Below are positions 38,861-47,832 of a stretch of 64,000 bases of DNA, piece by piece. Source of the stretch: Chryseobacterium artocarpi (GTDB taxonomy: Bacteria > Bacteroidota > Bacteroidia > Flavobacteriales > Weeksellaceae); contig NZ_MAYH01000001.1 of NCBI RefSeq assembly GCF_001684975.1, positions 682,001 to 746,000 on the forward strand. Direction: 5' to 3'. Numbering within the stretch: the first letter of the stretch is position 1; each line of letters opens with the position of its first letter. The notes beneath the pieces are model-generated. The model ran no database searches and was not told where the DNA came from. It worked only from the letters and a program-made list of their open reading frames with translations. Made by a program: the position numbers and the translations under genes.

Positions 38861-39892
38861 ATGAAATCAATTTTAAAAGTATTTAAGTTTTTAGGAAAGC
38901 TTATCCTGGGAATTCTCATCGTATTATTGTTCTTAGGGCTTTGTTATCGATTATTTAGCCCAAAACCTGTTCCGCCCGGTAAACTCGTTAACGTTAACGG
39001 AACCAACATCCATGTAAGAGCAGAAGGAGATAAGAAATCTTTACCTACAGTGATTATTGAGGCAGGAGCACACAGTAATACTGATATGCTGCATTGGATT
39101 GCGGAGGGCTTAAAAGATAAAACGAGAGTTATACGCTATGATAGAGACGGAAAATGGTTTAGTGAAGCAAGTAATAGTGATAATAGATCCCCTGAGTTTT
39201 ACGCACATCAGCTTCATGAATTATTAGCGAAAACAGGAGAAAAGCCACCTTATATTTTGGTGGGACATTCTATGGGAGGTCCCTATACCAGAATATTCAG
39301 GGATCTTTATCCAAATGAAGTGAAAGGAATGGTTTTCATAGATTCAAGTCATCCTGAACAATGGAACCGATTAGCACAAAAAGAGTTGGTTCCCGAAGGG
39401 CAGGCAAGAATATTAAAGATAGGATCTATCCTTGCAGATTTAGGTATTTTAGGACTTTATAATAAGATATTTAGTAAAGCACCCTATCAAGGCGATGGCT
39501 TACCTAAAGAAGTATACAGCAGATCACAATCGCTCACCAATACCTCCGGAGATGTTTATACGATGTTTTTAAGAGAGAATGACCTTACCAATGCTGTGCT
39601 GAAGCGTGCAGGTGAGGCAAAAAAGTTAGATTCATTACCAGTGTTGGTGTTCACTGCTACAGAACAGTATAAAGAATCCCAAAAAGAAAAATACAGAAGA
39701 TCCGGAATTGATCCTGAAAAACAAGTTCAATTATGGTTTGGGATGCAGAAAGAGCTAAAAGAACTCTCTTCTCAAGGAAAACAAATCATAATGAATGCTA
39801 GTCATGGAAGTATCATTACAAAAAAAGAAAATGCAGAAGTAATAAACAAAGAGATTCTTTTACTATCTGAAAATATTGAAAAACAAAAGTAA
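38861..39892 (+). CDS. membrane-anchored alpha/beta hydrolase
   Basis: A 343-residue protein. An N-terminal hydrophobic helix (LILGILIVLLFLGLCYRLF) anchors or exports it. The alpha/beta-hydrolase core follows: VIIEAGAHSNTDMLHW (oxyanion region), VIRYDRDGKW, the nucleophile elbow GHSMGG with S137, and H315 in NASHGS. The substrate is not evident; proteins of this kind are annotated as esterases or lipases. It has its own promoter and terminator. Confidence 0.8.
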   Translation: MKSILKVFKFLGKLILGILIVLLFLGLCYRLFSPKPVPPGKLVNVNGTNIHVRAEGDKKSLPTVIIEAGAHSNTDMLHWIAEGLKDKTRVIRYDRDGKWFSEASNSDNRSPEFYAHQLHELLAKTGEKPPYILVGHSMGGPYTRIFRDLYPNEVKGMVFIDSSHPEQWNRLAQKELVPEGQARILKIGSILADLGILGLYNKIFSKAPYQGDGLPKEVYSRSQSLTNTSGDVYTMFLRENDLTNAVLKRAGEAKKLDSLPVLVFTATEQYKESQKEKYRRSGIDPEKQVQLWFGMQKELKELSSQGKQIIMNASHGSIITKKENAEVINKEILLLSENIEKQK

Positions 39893-39904
39893 TATTACAT
39901 AGTT

Positions 39905-39936
39905 AAGCCCCTTAATTGGGGCTTTATTATTTTTTT
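39905..39936. terminator. terminator between hydrolase and the minus-strand gene at 39935
   Basis: AAGCCCC (39905-39911) pairs with GGGGCTT (39918-39924), followed by a T-rich tract. Confidence 0.8.
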
Positions 39937-40321
39937 AAGTTAATTCTTTTCCTTTAAGGGCAAAGTAAAGGTTTTGGAATTCGTGAACGTGTCTTATTTC
40001 TAATTCACTATCGTTTCCCAACTTGATAATCCAGCCTTTGGAAGGTCTACAAATAAACGTCAGATGTGAAATACCACTTCCTAAGCTATATTCGAATTGG
40101 TCAGCAGATTCATCATTAGGATTATACTCCTCTCCGCTATTACTTTCAAATCCAAAAATAAGTAACCATTTCTCTGTTAATGGAATCGGTAGGCAGGCAT
40201 CCGGATGCAAATCATTAATATATACCATATCTCCCAGATCATGAAGATGATACACATATTCTATGTTTTCATCCTTTTTATCCATTATATAATTTCCTAT
40301 GCGTAATTCATTTGTTTCCAT
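39935..40321 (-). CDS. conserved hypothetical protein
   Basis: A 128-residue protein starting METNELRIGNYI. PIPLTEKWLLIFGFES and the ending HVHEFQNLYFALKGKEL are a pattern I have seen in small Bacteroidetes proteins of unknown function, often on phage-related or accessory islands. No export signal, no membrane segment and no catalytic motif. Single gene on the minus strand. Confidence 0.6.
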   Translation of the reverse strand: METNELRIGNYIMDKKDENIEYVYHLHDLGDMVYINDLHPDACLPIPLTEKWLLIFGFESNSGEEYNPNDESADQFEYSLGSGISHLTFICRPSKGWIIKLGNDSELEIRHVHEFQNLYFALKGKELT

Positions 40322-40511
40322 AAAGTAAACTTGTGTATAATCACAAAAATAGTGATGTATGAAGGCAATTCATAAATAGCAGTTGATGCCGGCAAGTGGA
40401 GCCGGAGTTTTGTATAAGTATAAAAATAGTATATTTAATGCATCAATTCATAAAAATGAAGCTAAAAGAGATTTCTTGATGTATGTTAAGGAAACTGCAT
40501 TCAGGTTTATC

Positions 40512-40519
40512 TATTTTTG
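40512..40519 (+). promoter_or_regulatory. -10 box (TATTTTTG) of the YceI-like gene
   Basis: Exact TAnnTTTG 38 nt before ATG 40558. It shows that an in-frame upstream start (40483) is not used. Confidence 0.7.
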
Positions 40520-40557
40520 TACCCGAAAACAATAAACTTTTTAAACAGTTCAATAAT

Positions 40558-41232
40558 ATGAAAAAAATTAGCGTAATTGCATTAGTAGGAGTAGGATTGC
40601 TTGTAGCATCATGTAATAGTAAAGAAAAAACAGATACATCAGTAGCTACTGAGCAGGCTGTTGCAGAAAGCAAAGGAGAAATGTTGACAGTAGATGCTGC
40701 AACTTCTGTAGTAAACTGGAAAGCATTCCACAAAGGAGGATTTGCACCTCGTTGGGGAACTCTTAACGTAAAATCTGGTGACTTAAGCATCGAAGGAGGA
40801 CAAGTAGTAGCAGGAAACTTCAATATCGACATGACCTCTATTAAAGTAGATCCGGCTTCTGTAACTGAAAAAGATAAGAAACCGGCAGATCTTGAAGCTC
40901 ACTTAAAGAACCCTGATTTCTTTAATGTAGAGAAAAACCCTACTTCAGATTTTAAAATCACTAGTGTAGCAGACCTTAAAGAAGCACCTGCCGATGCAGT
41001 AGCTGGAGCTAATAAAACAGTAAGCGGAAACCTTACTTTACTAGGGAAAACAATGAACGTTACTTTCCCTGCGAAAGTAGACGTAGTAGACAATACAGCG
41101 GCTATCCAGGCTAAATTTACTGTAAACAGAACAGACTGGGGAATCAAATTCGGTACTTCTGAAGCAGATCCTGCTGAATGGATGATCAGCAAAGACATCG
41201 AGATCGCAATTGATGTAAAAGCTAAAAAATAA
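40558..41232 (+). CDS. YceI-like lipoprotein
   Basis: A 224-residue lipoprotein (MKKISVIALVGVGLLVAS, C19). The YceI beta-barrel covers the mature part: VNWKAFHKGGFAPRWGTLNV, FNIDMTSIKVD, LEAHLKNPDFFNVEKNP and FTVNRTDWGIKFGT. YceI proteins bind polyisoprenoid or amphiphilic molecules in a lipocalin-like pocket. Codon use and a strong terminator suggest good expression. Confidence 0.92.
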   Translation: MKKISVIALVGVGLLVASCNSKEKTDTSVATEQAVAESKGEMLTVDAATSVVNWKAFHKGGFAPRWGTLNVKSGDLSIEGGQVVAGNFNIDMTSIKVDPASVTEKDKKPADLEAHLKNPDFFNVEKNPTSDFKITSVADLKEAPADAVAGANKTVSGNLTLLGKTMNVTFPAKVDVVDNTAAIQAKFTVNRTDWGIKFGTSEADPAEWMISKDIEIAIDVKAKK

Positions 41233-41257
41233 TTTTTAGATTAATCAATAATCTATG

Positions 41258-41286
41258 AGCTGCTTCCTTTGGGAAGCAGCTTTTTT
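41258..41286 (+). terminator. terminator of the YceI-like gene
   Basis: GCTGCTTCC (41259-41267) pairs with GGAAGCAGC (41272-41280), followed by six T. Confidence 0.85.
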
Positions 41287-41453
41287 ATTTTGATATAAAG
41301 CAGGTCATCATTAGAAGCAAATGTTTTTTTAAAGCAAAGTCTGAAATTTCAAATGTTTCATTTCAGGAAGCTAAGAAGTGCAACTTTTTAGATAAAGAAA
41401 CTTCATGGATACATCCGCTTAGAAAGAATTAATAAAATCAAGTATAAATTAAA

Positions 41454-41501
41454 TATTCGTGAATTCGTGGCGTTTATTTTTTTGCCACGAATTCACGAAT
41501 A
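41454..41501. repeat. palindromic intergenic element with perfect 18-bp arms
   Basis: TATTCGTGAATTCGTGGC (41454-41471) and its exact reverse complement (41484-41501) flank a 12-nt T-rich loop. A degenerate copy of the right arm occurs at 57832-57850. Confidence 0.7.
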
Positions 41502-41523
41502 CTTCCAGATAAAACTCAGAAAT

Positions 41524-41568
41524 CTATGTCTCTATGTGGTTTAAAAATCTAACCACATAGAGACATAG
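41524..41568. repeat. palindromic intergenic element, copy 2
   Basis: CTATGTCTCTATGTGGTT (41524-41541) and AACCACATAGAGACATAG (41551-41568) are exact reverse complements around a 9-nt loop. The element at 14728-14770 has the same loop-side sequence and an identical right arm. Confidence 0.7.
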
Positions 41569-41924
41569 GTTTTAGTGCTGTTGATTAATTATTATTTTCA
41601 GATTACGATGATTCTGTTATCCCTGGCTTTTAAAACTTATTTAATATATTTTAAGAAAATCATATCAATATGCAGTAATCGTTAAAATATCACTAAAAAG
41701 GTAAAATTTATATTTTAATAAAAATAAACCATTTAACGAATAATTTTTTATCAATATTAATAGTTTTTTTCAAAACATAGTGAGAAATATGTTTTACATT
41801 AAAATTGTATTTTGTTTATTGATATACAGTTGTTTATGTGTGTTTTGTTTGGCAATAATTTTGTAATATTATCGTTAGATTTTATGAAAATAAACGCTTC
41901 TGAGTATAACACTAAAAAACTAAA

Positions 41925-42191
41925 ATGATGAAAAAGCATGTATATCCTCAAAGGGAGACTGATTCATCTTCCAATGACCTTTTGGCTCTTTTAGTTGAAA
42001 TTTTAAATGTTCTTCAAAAGAAAGAGTCTGATCATTTTCCGTACTATGACAGTGCTGATGTCAAACGTCTGATGAATATTAGCGACAGTACTTTACATCG
42101 TATCAGGAAATCACAGAAAATTCCGCATGTCAAGATCGGAAATAAAATATTTTACCCAAAATCATTTTTCAATAATGCCTTCAAACCATGA
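41925..42191 (+). CDS. small helix-turn-helix protein (excisionase/MerR-type HTH)
   Basis: An 88-residue protein. Residues ~40-85, YYDSADVKRLMNISDSTLHR, then KSQKIPHVKIGNKIFYPKSFF, form the winged HTH of the HTH_17 type, used by excisionases and small transcription factors in Bacteroidetes. The N-terminal part looks disordered, with a short helix. No integrase is nearby. Its stop codon lies in the terminator stem at 42177-42202. Confidence 0.75.
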   Translation: MMKKHVYPQRETDSSSNDLLALLVEILNVLQKKESDHFPYYDSADVKRLMNISDSTLHRIRKSQKIPHVKIGNKIFYPKSFFNNAFKP

Positions 42192-42202
42192 AGGCTTTTT
42201 TT
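42177..42202 (+). terminator. terminator overlapping the end of the small HTH gene
   Basis: GCCTTCA (42177-42183) pairs with TGAAGGC (42189-42195), followed by seven T. The gene's TGA stop is in the right arm. Confidence 0.8.
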
Positions 42203-42241
42203 ATGCTGTAAAGGCGTTGATAGATAAAATACTTTGACGTA

Positions 42242-42335
42242 CTCCGTATTTCCTTCGGCTATTCTTCGGAACAATGATTCTTTTTCCGAAGCTGATTCGG
42301 AAAATTCTCGAAGGACTATCGAAGAAAAAAGGTTT
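42242..42335. repeat. cluster of small TTCGG-type hairpins
   Basis: Several short inverted repeats follow one another: TTCCTTCGG...TTCGGAA, TTTTCCGAAGC...TTCGGAAAA and CTCGAAGGACTATCGAAG. Their function is unclear; they resemble REP-like intergenic elements rather than a single terminator. Confidence 0.4.
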
Positions 42336-42449
42336 TATGCTGTCAAAAAATGTCAAAACATATCAAAACCGATCACTATTTTCAGGAGTGATTGCTGATT
42401 GAATATTCCTTTATACATTCGTTCAGTTAACCAAAAAAAACACAGTAAA

Positions 42450-43091
42450 ATGGCTAGAATAACAAAAGGAATCCTTGGTGGATTTTCAGGGAAAGTAGGA
42501 ACAATTGTAGGAGCTAACTGGCGCGGAAAAGACATCATCCGAAGTGTGCCTACACCAAGCAACAGACCTCCCAGTGAAAAGCAGATGCTTCAGCAGACGA
42601 AATTTAAGCTTGTCATAGGTTTCTTACGTCCTCTGGGTTTCATTCAGAAGAAGTATTTCGGGGTAAATAGCGGTTCGAAATCCAGAATTAATCTGGCGGT
42701 ATCTTATACCATTAGTGAAGCTGTCCAGATGGTAGCAGATGCTCCGGAACTGATCTACAACAAGGTTTTGATTACCAAAGGAGATCTTACAGGCTTTCAG
42801 AATGTAGTCGCAGTTCCCCAGGCTGGAAATAAAATAAAACTGACCTGGGAAGACAATAGCGTTCAGGGAAATGCAAAAGGTACAGATAAGGTGACGGTAA
42901 TCTGTTACAGCAAGGAACTTGACTCATTTGCAATTTTTGAAACGGTTGCTGACAGAAGTGCCTTAACTACCGAGGTGACTTTACCTGCTTATTATGCAAC
43001 GAAAGACATGCAGGTCTGGGCATATCTGAATGCTCTGGATGAAAGTATCGTATGCAACAGTTCTTATCTCGGAACATTGAAGCTGATTTAA
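42450..43091 (+). CDS. DUF6266 family protein
   Basis: About 213 residues from ATG 42450 (MARITKGILGGFSGKVGTIV). An in-frame start at 42399 would add 17 residues and is less likely. GILGGFSGKVGTIVGANWRG followed by RSVPTPSNRPPSEKQ is the DUF6266 signature, found only in Bacteroidetes, often in several copies per genome and near secreted or phage-like genes. Function unknown; no signal peptide. It lies 0.3 kb upstream of the second effector cassette. Confidence 0.8.
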   Translation: MARITKGILGGFSGKVGTIVGANWRGKDIIRSVPTPSNRPPSEKQMLQQTKFKLVIGFLRPLGFIQKKYFGVNSGSKSRINLAVSYTISEAVQMVADAPELIYNKVLITKGDLTGFQNVVAVPQAGNKIKLTWEDNSVQGNAKGTDKVTVICYSKELDSFAIFETVADRSALTTEVTLPAYYATKDMQVWAYLNALDESIVCNSSYLGTLKLI

Positions 43092-43096
43092 TCCTG

Positions 43097-43125
43097 ATCT
43101 CCACCTGAAAGGGTGGAGATTTTTA
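43097..43125 (+). terminator. terminator of the DUF6266 gene
   Basis: ATCTCCACC (43097-43105) pairs with GGTGGAGAT (43112-43120), followed by a T-run. The rest of the gap to 43386 shows nothing else clear. Confidence 0.8.
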
Positions 43126-43385
43126 AATAAATACCATTTAAATCATCTTCAGATATGACAATAATAATCTTTTGAAAATTTTTTAGATACTTCTCATCAT
43201 AAATATTTTCTAAAGATATGGGTGGAGATTTAAAAATTTTACTACGTATTAGAGAGCTGATAATACGTTTTTAATGAGTTGTCGTACAAGTACGACACTT
43301 TTAAAAAATTATCAAAAAATTAGAATTAAAGCAAATTAATATTTCTAAATTTCAGGGATTATTATCAAAAAACACATACTACAAG

Positions 43386-44516
43386 ATGAAAAAAAATAAC
43401 CCTAATCCGGGGAACCTTTTGCGGGGAATTATCTCCTCTGTGAAAGAGGACATCTATTATGTAAAACAAGGAGAAACACTGGAAAGCATTTCATGGGATT
43501 TGACTCTTGAAAATCCTAAATACCTTCGTGAATATCATAACTTAAGATGTAGTTACTTAGATTTTATTCCTGAAGATGGAGCTTTAAGGTTTTTGCAGAA
43601 ACTCCATGTACCTAACTCAGACGAAATAGTAAAGCTCAATGAGCAAATACGAAAATCCGGAGAAAGTTTATGTTGTCTGCTTCCAACGGGGAAAACCTCT
43701 TTCAATATAAAGCTAATCGATGGGAATTATCAGGTGAAGCAAACTGAAAGTGATGAAGGAATTCAAAAAAGTGAATATTCATATGGGCTACACTTTAAAT
43801 ATATAAAGGAGGATGAAAAAGGACATTATGTAGAATTCACCATGAACAATTTCAAAAAAAATGAAGAGGAGCCAGAGGAGAAAATAAATAATCTGGCATC
43901 CGATTTTGTAAAAATAGTTTATCCTGTAACATTGATTATAGACAAATCCGGAAATTTTGTTGCAGCACAGCCTATTAAAGATAGTAAAGATATTATTGGT
44001 GATCTTGAAGCATTAAAGCAATATTATGCTGGTGTTTATGCCATTTCTCATATTGATAGGATGAAAAACAAAATGAATGATCCACAGGTGATCTATAATA
44101 GCCTCAAAGGAACATTGCCCTTCCAATTCATTTTCAATCAATTTTATAAAGCAAATTATCATTCAAAAGATACTGCGGCTCCATATCGTGATAAATTTTC
44201 ATGGCTGGCTCTGGCTACTCCTGTGAGGCTGGAAATGATTCATCAAATCTTACCACAAAACAGTTCTGATGTAATAGAAATTTTACAAACAGGGAAATCT
44301 GTAGATTACCGCACTGTTTCAGAACTGTATTATACAGACTTTGAGTATGACAGGCAAATAATGCCTCATTCAAAATCAGTAAAGGCTAATCATTCAGCTG
44401 CCTATACACTGGATTTCAAGGACTTCTCTATTCAAAAAATAAAAGCCAGATTTGATATCCGGATTGCCGATTATGAAAAGACAATGACTTTTGAATTGGA
44501 AAAGCTAGTCAGCTAA
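43386..44516 (+). CDS. LysM-like protein, first gene of effector cassette 2
   Basis: A 376-residue paralogue of the protein at 18022: IYYVKQGETLESISWDLTLE, LREYHNLRC, DFIPEDGALRFLQKL, then KARFDIRIADYEKTMTFELE near the end are shared. The LysM-like module lies at residues ~24-80. The upstream region has no clear TAnnTTTG box. It is followed after 32 bp by the PAAR-like gene, as in cassette 1. Role in effector loading or cell-wall attachment is inferred from this conserved position only. Confidence 0.7.
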   Translation: MKKNNPNPGNLLRGIISSVKEDIYYVKQGETLESISWDLTLENPKYLREYHNLRCSYLDFIPEDGALRFLQKLHVPNSDEIVKLNEQIRKSGESLCCLLPTGKTSFNIKLIDGNYQVKQTESDEGIQKSEYSYGLHFKYIKEDEKGHYVEFTMNNFKKNEEEPEEKINNLASDFVKIVYPVTLIIDKSGNFVAAQPIKDSKDIIGDLEALKQYYAGVYAISHIDRMKNKMNDPQVIYNSLKGTLPFQFIFNQFYKANYHSKDTAAPYRDKFSWLALATPVRLEMIHQILPQNSSDVIEILQTGKSVDYRTVSELYYTDFEYDRQIMPHSKSVKANHSAAYTLDFKDFSIQKIKARFDIRIADYEKTMTFELEKLVS

Positions 44517-44548
44517 TTATTCTTTTTTTAACCATCAAACACAATGAT

Positions 44549-45052
44549 ATGTCAGAAAATTATTCAGAACACAGTGACAAGCACTTTGTCATTCAAAAAG
44601 GCAAGGCTCAATGCAATCAAGGTGACCAGTTCCCACAATTTAAAGTAACGTCACACCAGAAACATTATTGGAATAATAAAGAAGGACAAGCGGACTACCT
44701 AGCCGTAACGGAAGACGATCTGCAATTCAATCCTCCCGGACCTAGTTTTGGACAATGTAAACTGAAACCCACATCAGGGGGCTATTTACCGTGTGCGTTT
44801 GCTCCAGCTGGTAAATGGCAGAAAACTTATGAAAAAACAAAGGTCATGAATAAAAGCTGCCTTTCTGAAATTTCTGAGTTGATGTGCAGTGTTGGAGGAA
44901 AAATCACCGTAAAAGAACACGGACAAACATCCACTATGAATAAGCAAAGTATAACAACAGCTGATCCAAAAACCTATAATATTATTAATCCATTTATGAA
45001 TTTTGAGGAGTCCCAAAGTGAGCTGGAAGGTCCTGAACAGATTTATGAATAA
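44549..45052 (+). CDS. PAAR-like protein (DUF4280), cassette 2
   Basis: A 167-residue close paralogue of the protein at 19178 (shared HFVIQKGKAQCNQGDQFPQF, GKITVKEHGQTSTMN and all Cys residues). DUF4280 proteins are PAAR-like spike tips. The strong conservation, compared with the divergent effector ends, suggests both cassettes use the same delivery machine. It starts 32 bp after the LysM-like gene and ends 23 bp before the effector. Confidence 0.8.
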   Translation: MSENYSEHSDKHFVIQKGKAQCNQGDQFPQFKVTSHQKHYWNNKEGQADYLAVTEDDLQFNPPGPSFGQCKLKPTSGGYLPCAFAPAGKWQKTYEKTKVMNKSCLSEISELMCSVGGKITVKEHGQTSTMNKQSITTADPKTYNIINPFMNFEESQSELEGPEQIYE

Positions 45053-45075
45053 AATGTCTATCAATACTAACGGCT

Positions 45076-47832
45076 ATGGCAAAATTAACGATTAGAGGTA
45101 ATATAAAACCTATTGTTGGAAATACGGAGGCTTATTCACTTTCGGTATTTGAGAATGTAATGACATCCAATCCTTTTTCATTCCCACCTCCTAAGGTAAA
45201 ATGGGATCTCTATGTGCAAGACAGAAACGGATGGCGAATTGCAAAGGGAAATATAAAGGAGGGAGAAAATATAACCTATAAATTCACGGCTAAAAGTCTT
45301 AAATATAAAGCTTTAAAAATTGAGGTTGTAAGAGGAAAAGATAAAGGAGAGCTCTATATAAAACCGCAGGAAGCAGAAGATCCTAAAATAATAAGTGTTG
45401 AACTGCAAGACATTAATTCTGAACGATTACCAAAAGGTAAGCTATTACACTATACTGATACCATAATTGCTAAAGCTCACTGTGTGGGAATGTTTGGATA
45501 TAAAGTGGCATTTACCCTTTGGGAAGATGATGCAATAGGAAAAGGGCATGATCCTATTGTAAATATGATGAATAAGATCAATCAGATTCCTCTCATTGGA
45601 GAAGTGAATCATGAAGGAGTTGCCAAAGTTTATTTCAGGCTGCCCGCTTATACTATGGCTGTTCAAATTGCCAATGCCGGAGTCGCAAAAGGAGACAAAA
45701 GCGAGGGCAAAACCCATGAATATTACGTAACTGCCGAAGTAGTTTCCAAGCATATTGTAAAGGCTAGCCCTAATGTAAATGTTGCCAACCCGTCTCATAT
45801 TCCAGCTCCGCCTAAGAAAACTAAACCAGTGGATAATACTCCGCCACACAGGAAACCGCCGGTTGCTCCTGAACCTCATAAACCAAAACCTAATAAGCCG
45901 AAACCCAAAGAGGAAACAGCAAAATATCCTCAAACTTCTGCGGCAAAGAAACAGACAGATCCTGAAGGGAAAATAGTAAATGCAGAGTTTACAGATGGTA
46001 GAGGTAAAACTCTAAAAAATGCCAAGACCGGAGATACAGTCTCTATTAAAATAACTTCTCAGGGGATGAGGGGTAAAAATGTAATCGTAAGAATTTGGGA
46101 AGAAGACTTATCACGATACAGCAATGATCTTATCTATGAAGTATCTGCAACATTGGCTCATGACACTTCTAATTTCATTAATTATGTTACTCTTACAAAA
46201 GAGATGTATAATAAAAGTAATGATTTTGGAGATGGAAATGAACGGGAGTATTTTATAGAGGTTGAACATCTCAATACTTCTGTGACTTCTCAGGTTATCC
46301 CTATAAGTTCAGATGCTGAACCGGTAAAAGTAGATCCGAATGATTCGCCTGCGATTATTAAGGAAACGAATTCACAAAATAAAAATTGTGGAGGTAAATA
46401 TTGTATTGATAAAAATTCCCCTCCAAGCGAACTTATTAGAGAAATTAATATTCGTTTGGCAGGTTTTGGTGGAAATGTGCCAACGGATAAATTTACAGAC
46501 AGAACCGAAAGAATGATTAAACAGTTCCAGAGAGACTATATGAAAGTTCCTGAAACAGGAAAAGTTTGTGGAAATGTTCTAAAGGCTATTGATGAATATT
46601 GTGATAAGTGGGCTGAAAAAGTTATTAATTATAAATGTTTATGCCACGCGTCTGATTCAAGAGTTAGACAAGTTGACAGATGTCCGGGTTATGGAAAAGG
46701 ATTAAAGAATGAACATCCTGGAATTCACCGCTCACTTTTGTGGGGTGTGAGTTCATTAAAATTTTATTTGTCTTTACAAAATTCATTTAAGTATAGAAGA
46801 ACTTCTGCGGGATATAGATGTGTGGCTCATAACAAATCTATTCCAAGATCCTCTACAAATCACATGGGTAAAGCAGTAGATATACAATTCAATGAAGGGA
46901 GTTATGAAATTTCAGGTAAAGTAGAACGTAATCTAAAACCTTTAAGAGGTATTAGAGATAAACTCTATATCAAATATTTGAAGGCAGAAGAGGGTTGGTC
47001 TATTCCTTCAAAAAAGAATAATTACAGATTAGAGCCCATTGGAACAGGAAAAGATGAATCATACAGTTGGATTCACATGGATGTTTCTTTATTTGAGGCG
47101 GATTACCTAAAAAATAGTTATTTTACAAAAGAACAAAATTTGGTAGTTGGTAAATCAATTGTAGCTATGGCAGAAGAGTTAGGATACAAAGATCTCTGTA
47201 GTTGCATGGGAGGAGGCTTATCGTCGTCACAAAAAGAAACTAAAAAAGAAGAGAAAAAAGGCAAATGGTCTCATACAGAATTTGCAAACCTGATTGCACA
47301 AGAAGAATCAAATGATAATTACAATATATGTAACCAAACCAAAGGAGAATTAAAAATCATATATAATGTAAAAATAACTGAGCTTACCATAAAAGAAATT
47401 CAGAAAAAACAGAAAGATAGAGATATTTTTGCTGTAGGAAGGTATCAAATGGTTCCTGATACTATAAAAGGTGCTGTTGCCAGTCTGGGGTTAAATGTTA
47501 ACGAAAAGCTTGATAAGGAGATGCAGGATAAAATTTTTGATGAGTATCTTATCAAAGTTAAGAGGCCAAAAGTCATAGCTTATCTTGAAGGAAATGGCTC
47601 TGTTGAAGATGCGATCTATGTTTTAGCACAAGAATGGGCCAGTATCGGTGTTGAAAAAGGTAAACCTATAAGTGATAAAGTGGTAAAAAAGAAAGGCAAA
47701 GTTATATCAAGAACTAAAAGAATTGCAAAAGGAGGAGAATCATATTACGCCGATGATGGCCTAAATAAATCACATATCACGCCAGAACAAATAAAAACAG
47801 CTATAATAAATTCAAAAAATGCGAACAAATAA
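45076..47832 (+). CDS. effector 2: peptidoglycan-binding, M15 peptidase and endolysin-like toxin
   Basis: A 918-residue modular protein. Residues 1-430 match effector 1 (MAKLTIRGNIKPIVGNTEAY, linker rich in Pro/Lys at ~240-285). Beyond that: a peptidoglycan-binding-like helix pair at ~450-510 (MIKQFQRDYMKVPETGKVCG), an M15-like zinc carboxypeptidase at ~560-690 (H596 and D602 in NHMGKAVDIQF, H667 in WIHMDVS), and a lysozyme-like C-terminus at ~730-905 (DIFAVGRYQMVPDTIKGAV, LAQEWASIG) that recalls lambda-type endolysins. All point to cell-wall cleavage. No signal peptide. It overlaps the first lipoprotein gene by 14 nt. Confidence 0.8.
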   Translation: MAKLTIRGNIKPIVGNTEAYSLSVFENVMTSNPFSFPPPKVKWDLYVQDRNGWRIAKGNIKEGENITYKFTAKSLKYKALKIEVVRGKDKGELYIKPQEAEDPKIISVELQDINSERLPKGKLLHYTDTIIAKAHCVGMFGYKVAFTLWEDDAIGKGHDPIVNMMNKINQIPLIGEVNHEGVAKVYFRLPAYTMAVQIANAGVAKGDKSEGKTHEYYVTAEVVSKHIVKASPNVNVANPSHIPAPPKKTKPVDNTPPHRKPPVAPEPHKPKPNKPKPKEETAKYPQTSAAKKQTDPEGKIVNAEFTDGRGKTLKNAKTGDTVSIKITSQGMRGKNVIVRIWEEDLSRYSNDLIYEVSATLAHDTSNFINYVTLTKEMYNKSNDFGDGNEREYFIEVEHLNTSVTSQVIPISSDAEPVKVDPNDSPAIIKETNSQNKNCGGKYCIDKNSPPSELIREINIRLAGFGGNVPTDKFTDRTERMIKQFQRDYMKVPETGKVCGNVLKAIDEYCDKWAEKVINYKCLCHASDSRVRQVDRCPGYGKGLKNEHPGIHRSLLWGVSSLKFYLSLQNSFKYRRTSAGYRCVAHNKSIPRSSTNHMGKAVDIQFNEGSYEISGKVERNLKPLRGIRDKLYIKYLKAEEGWSIPSKKNNYRLEPIGTGKDESYSWIHMDVSLFEADYLKNSYFTKEQNLVVGKSIVAMAEELGYKDLCSCMGGGLSSSQKETKKEEKKGKWSHTEFANLIAQEESNDNYNICNQTKGELKIIYNVKITELTIKEIQKKQKDRDIFAVGRYQMVPDTIKGAVASLGLNVNEKLDKEMQDKIFDEYLIKVKRPKVIAYLEGNGSVEDAIYVLAQEWASIGVEKGKPISDKVVKKKGKVISRTKRIAKGGESYYADDGLNKSHITPEQIKTAIINSKNANK

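Larger units (their letters stand above)
41233..41924. other. 692-bp intergenic region with two palindromic elements
   Basis: No gene is seen. Contents: the YceI terminator (41258-41286), a perfect inverted repeat at 41454-41501, a second at 41524-41568, then about 350 bp of very AT-rich sequence (promoter region of the small HTH gene) without a clear TAnnTTTG box. Confidence 0.55.

Noticed and set aside
40380..40415. GCCGGC...GCCGG hairpin as a riboswitch or RNA gene
   Set aside because: It is a short stem without a clear T-run or conserved core and cannot be assigned; left unannotated.
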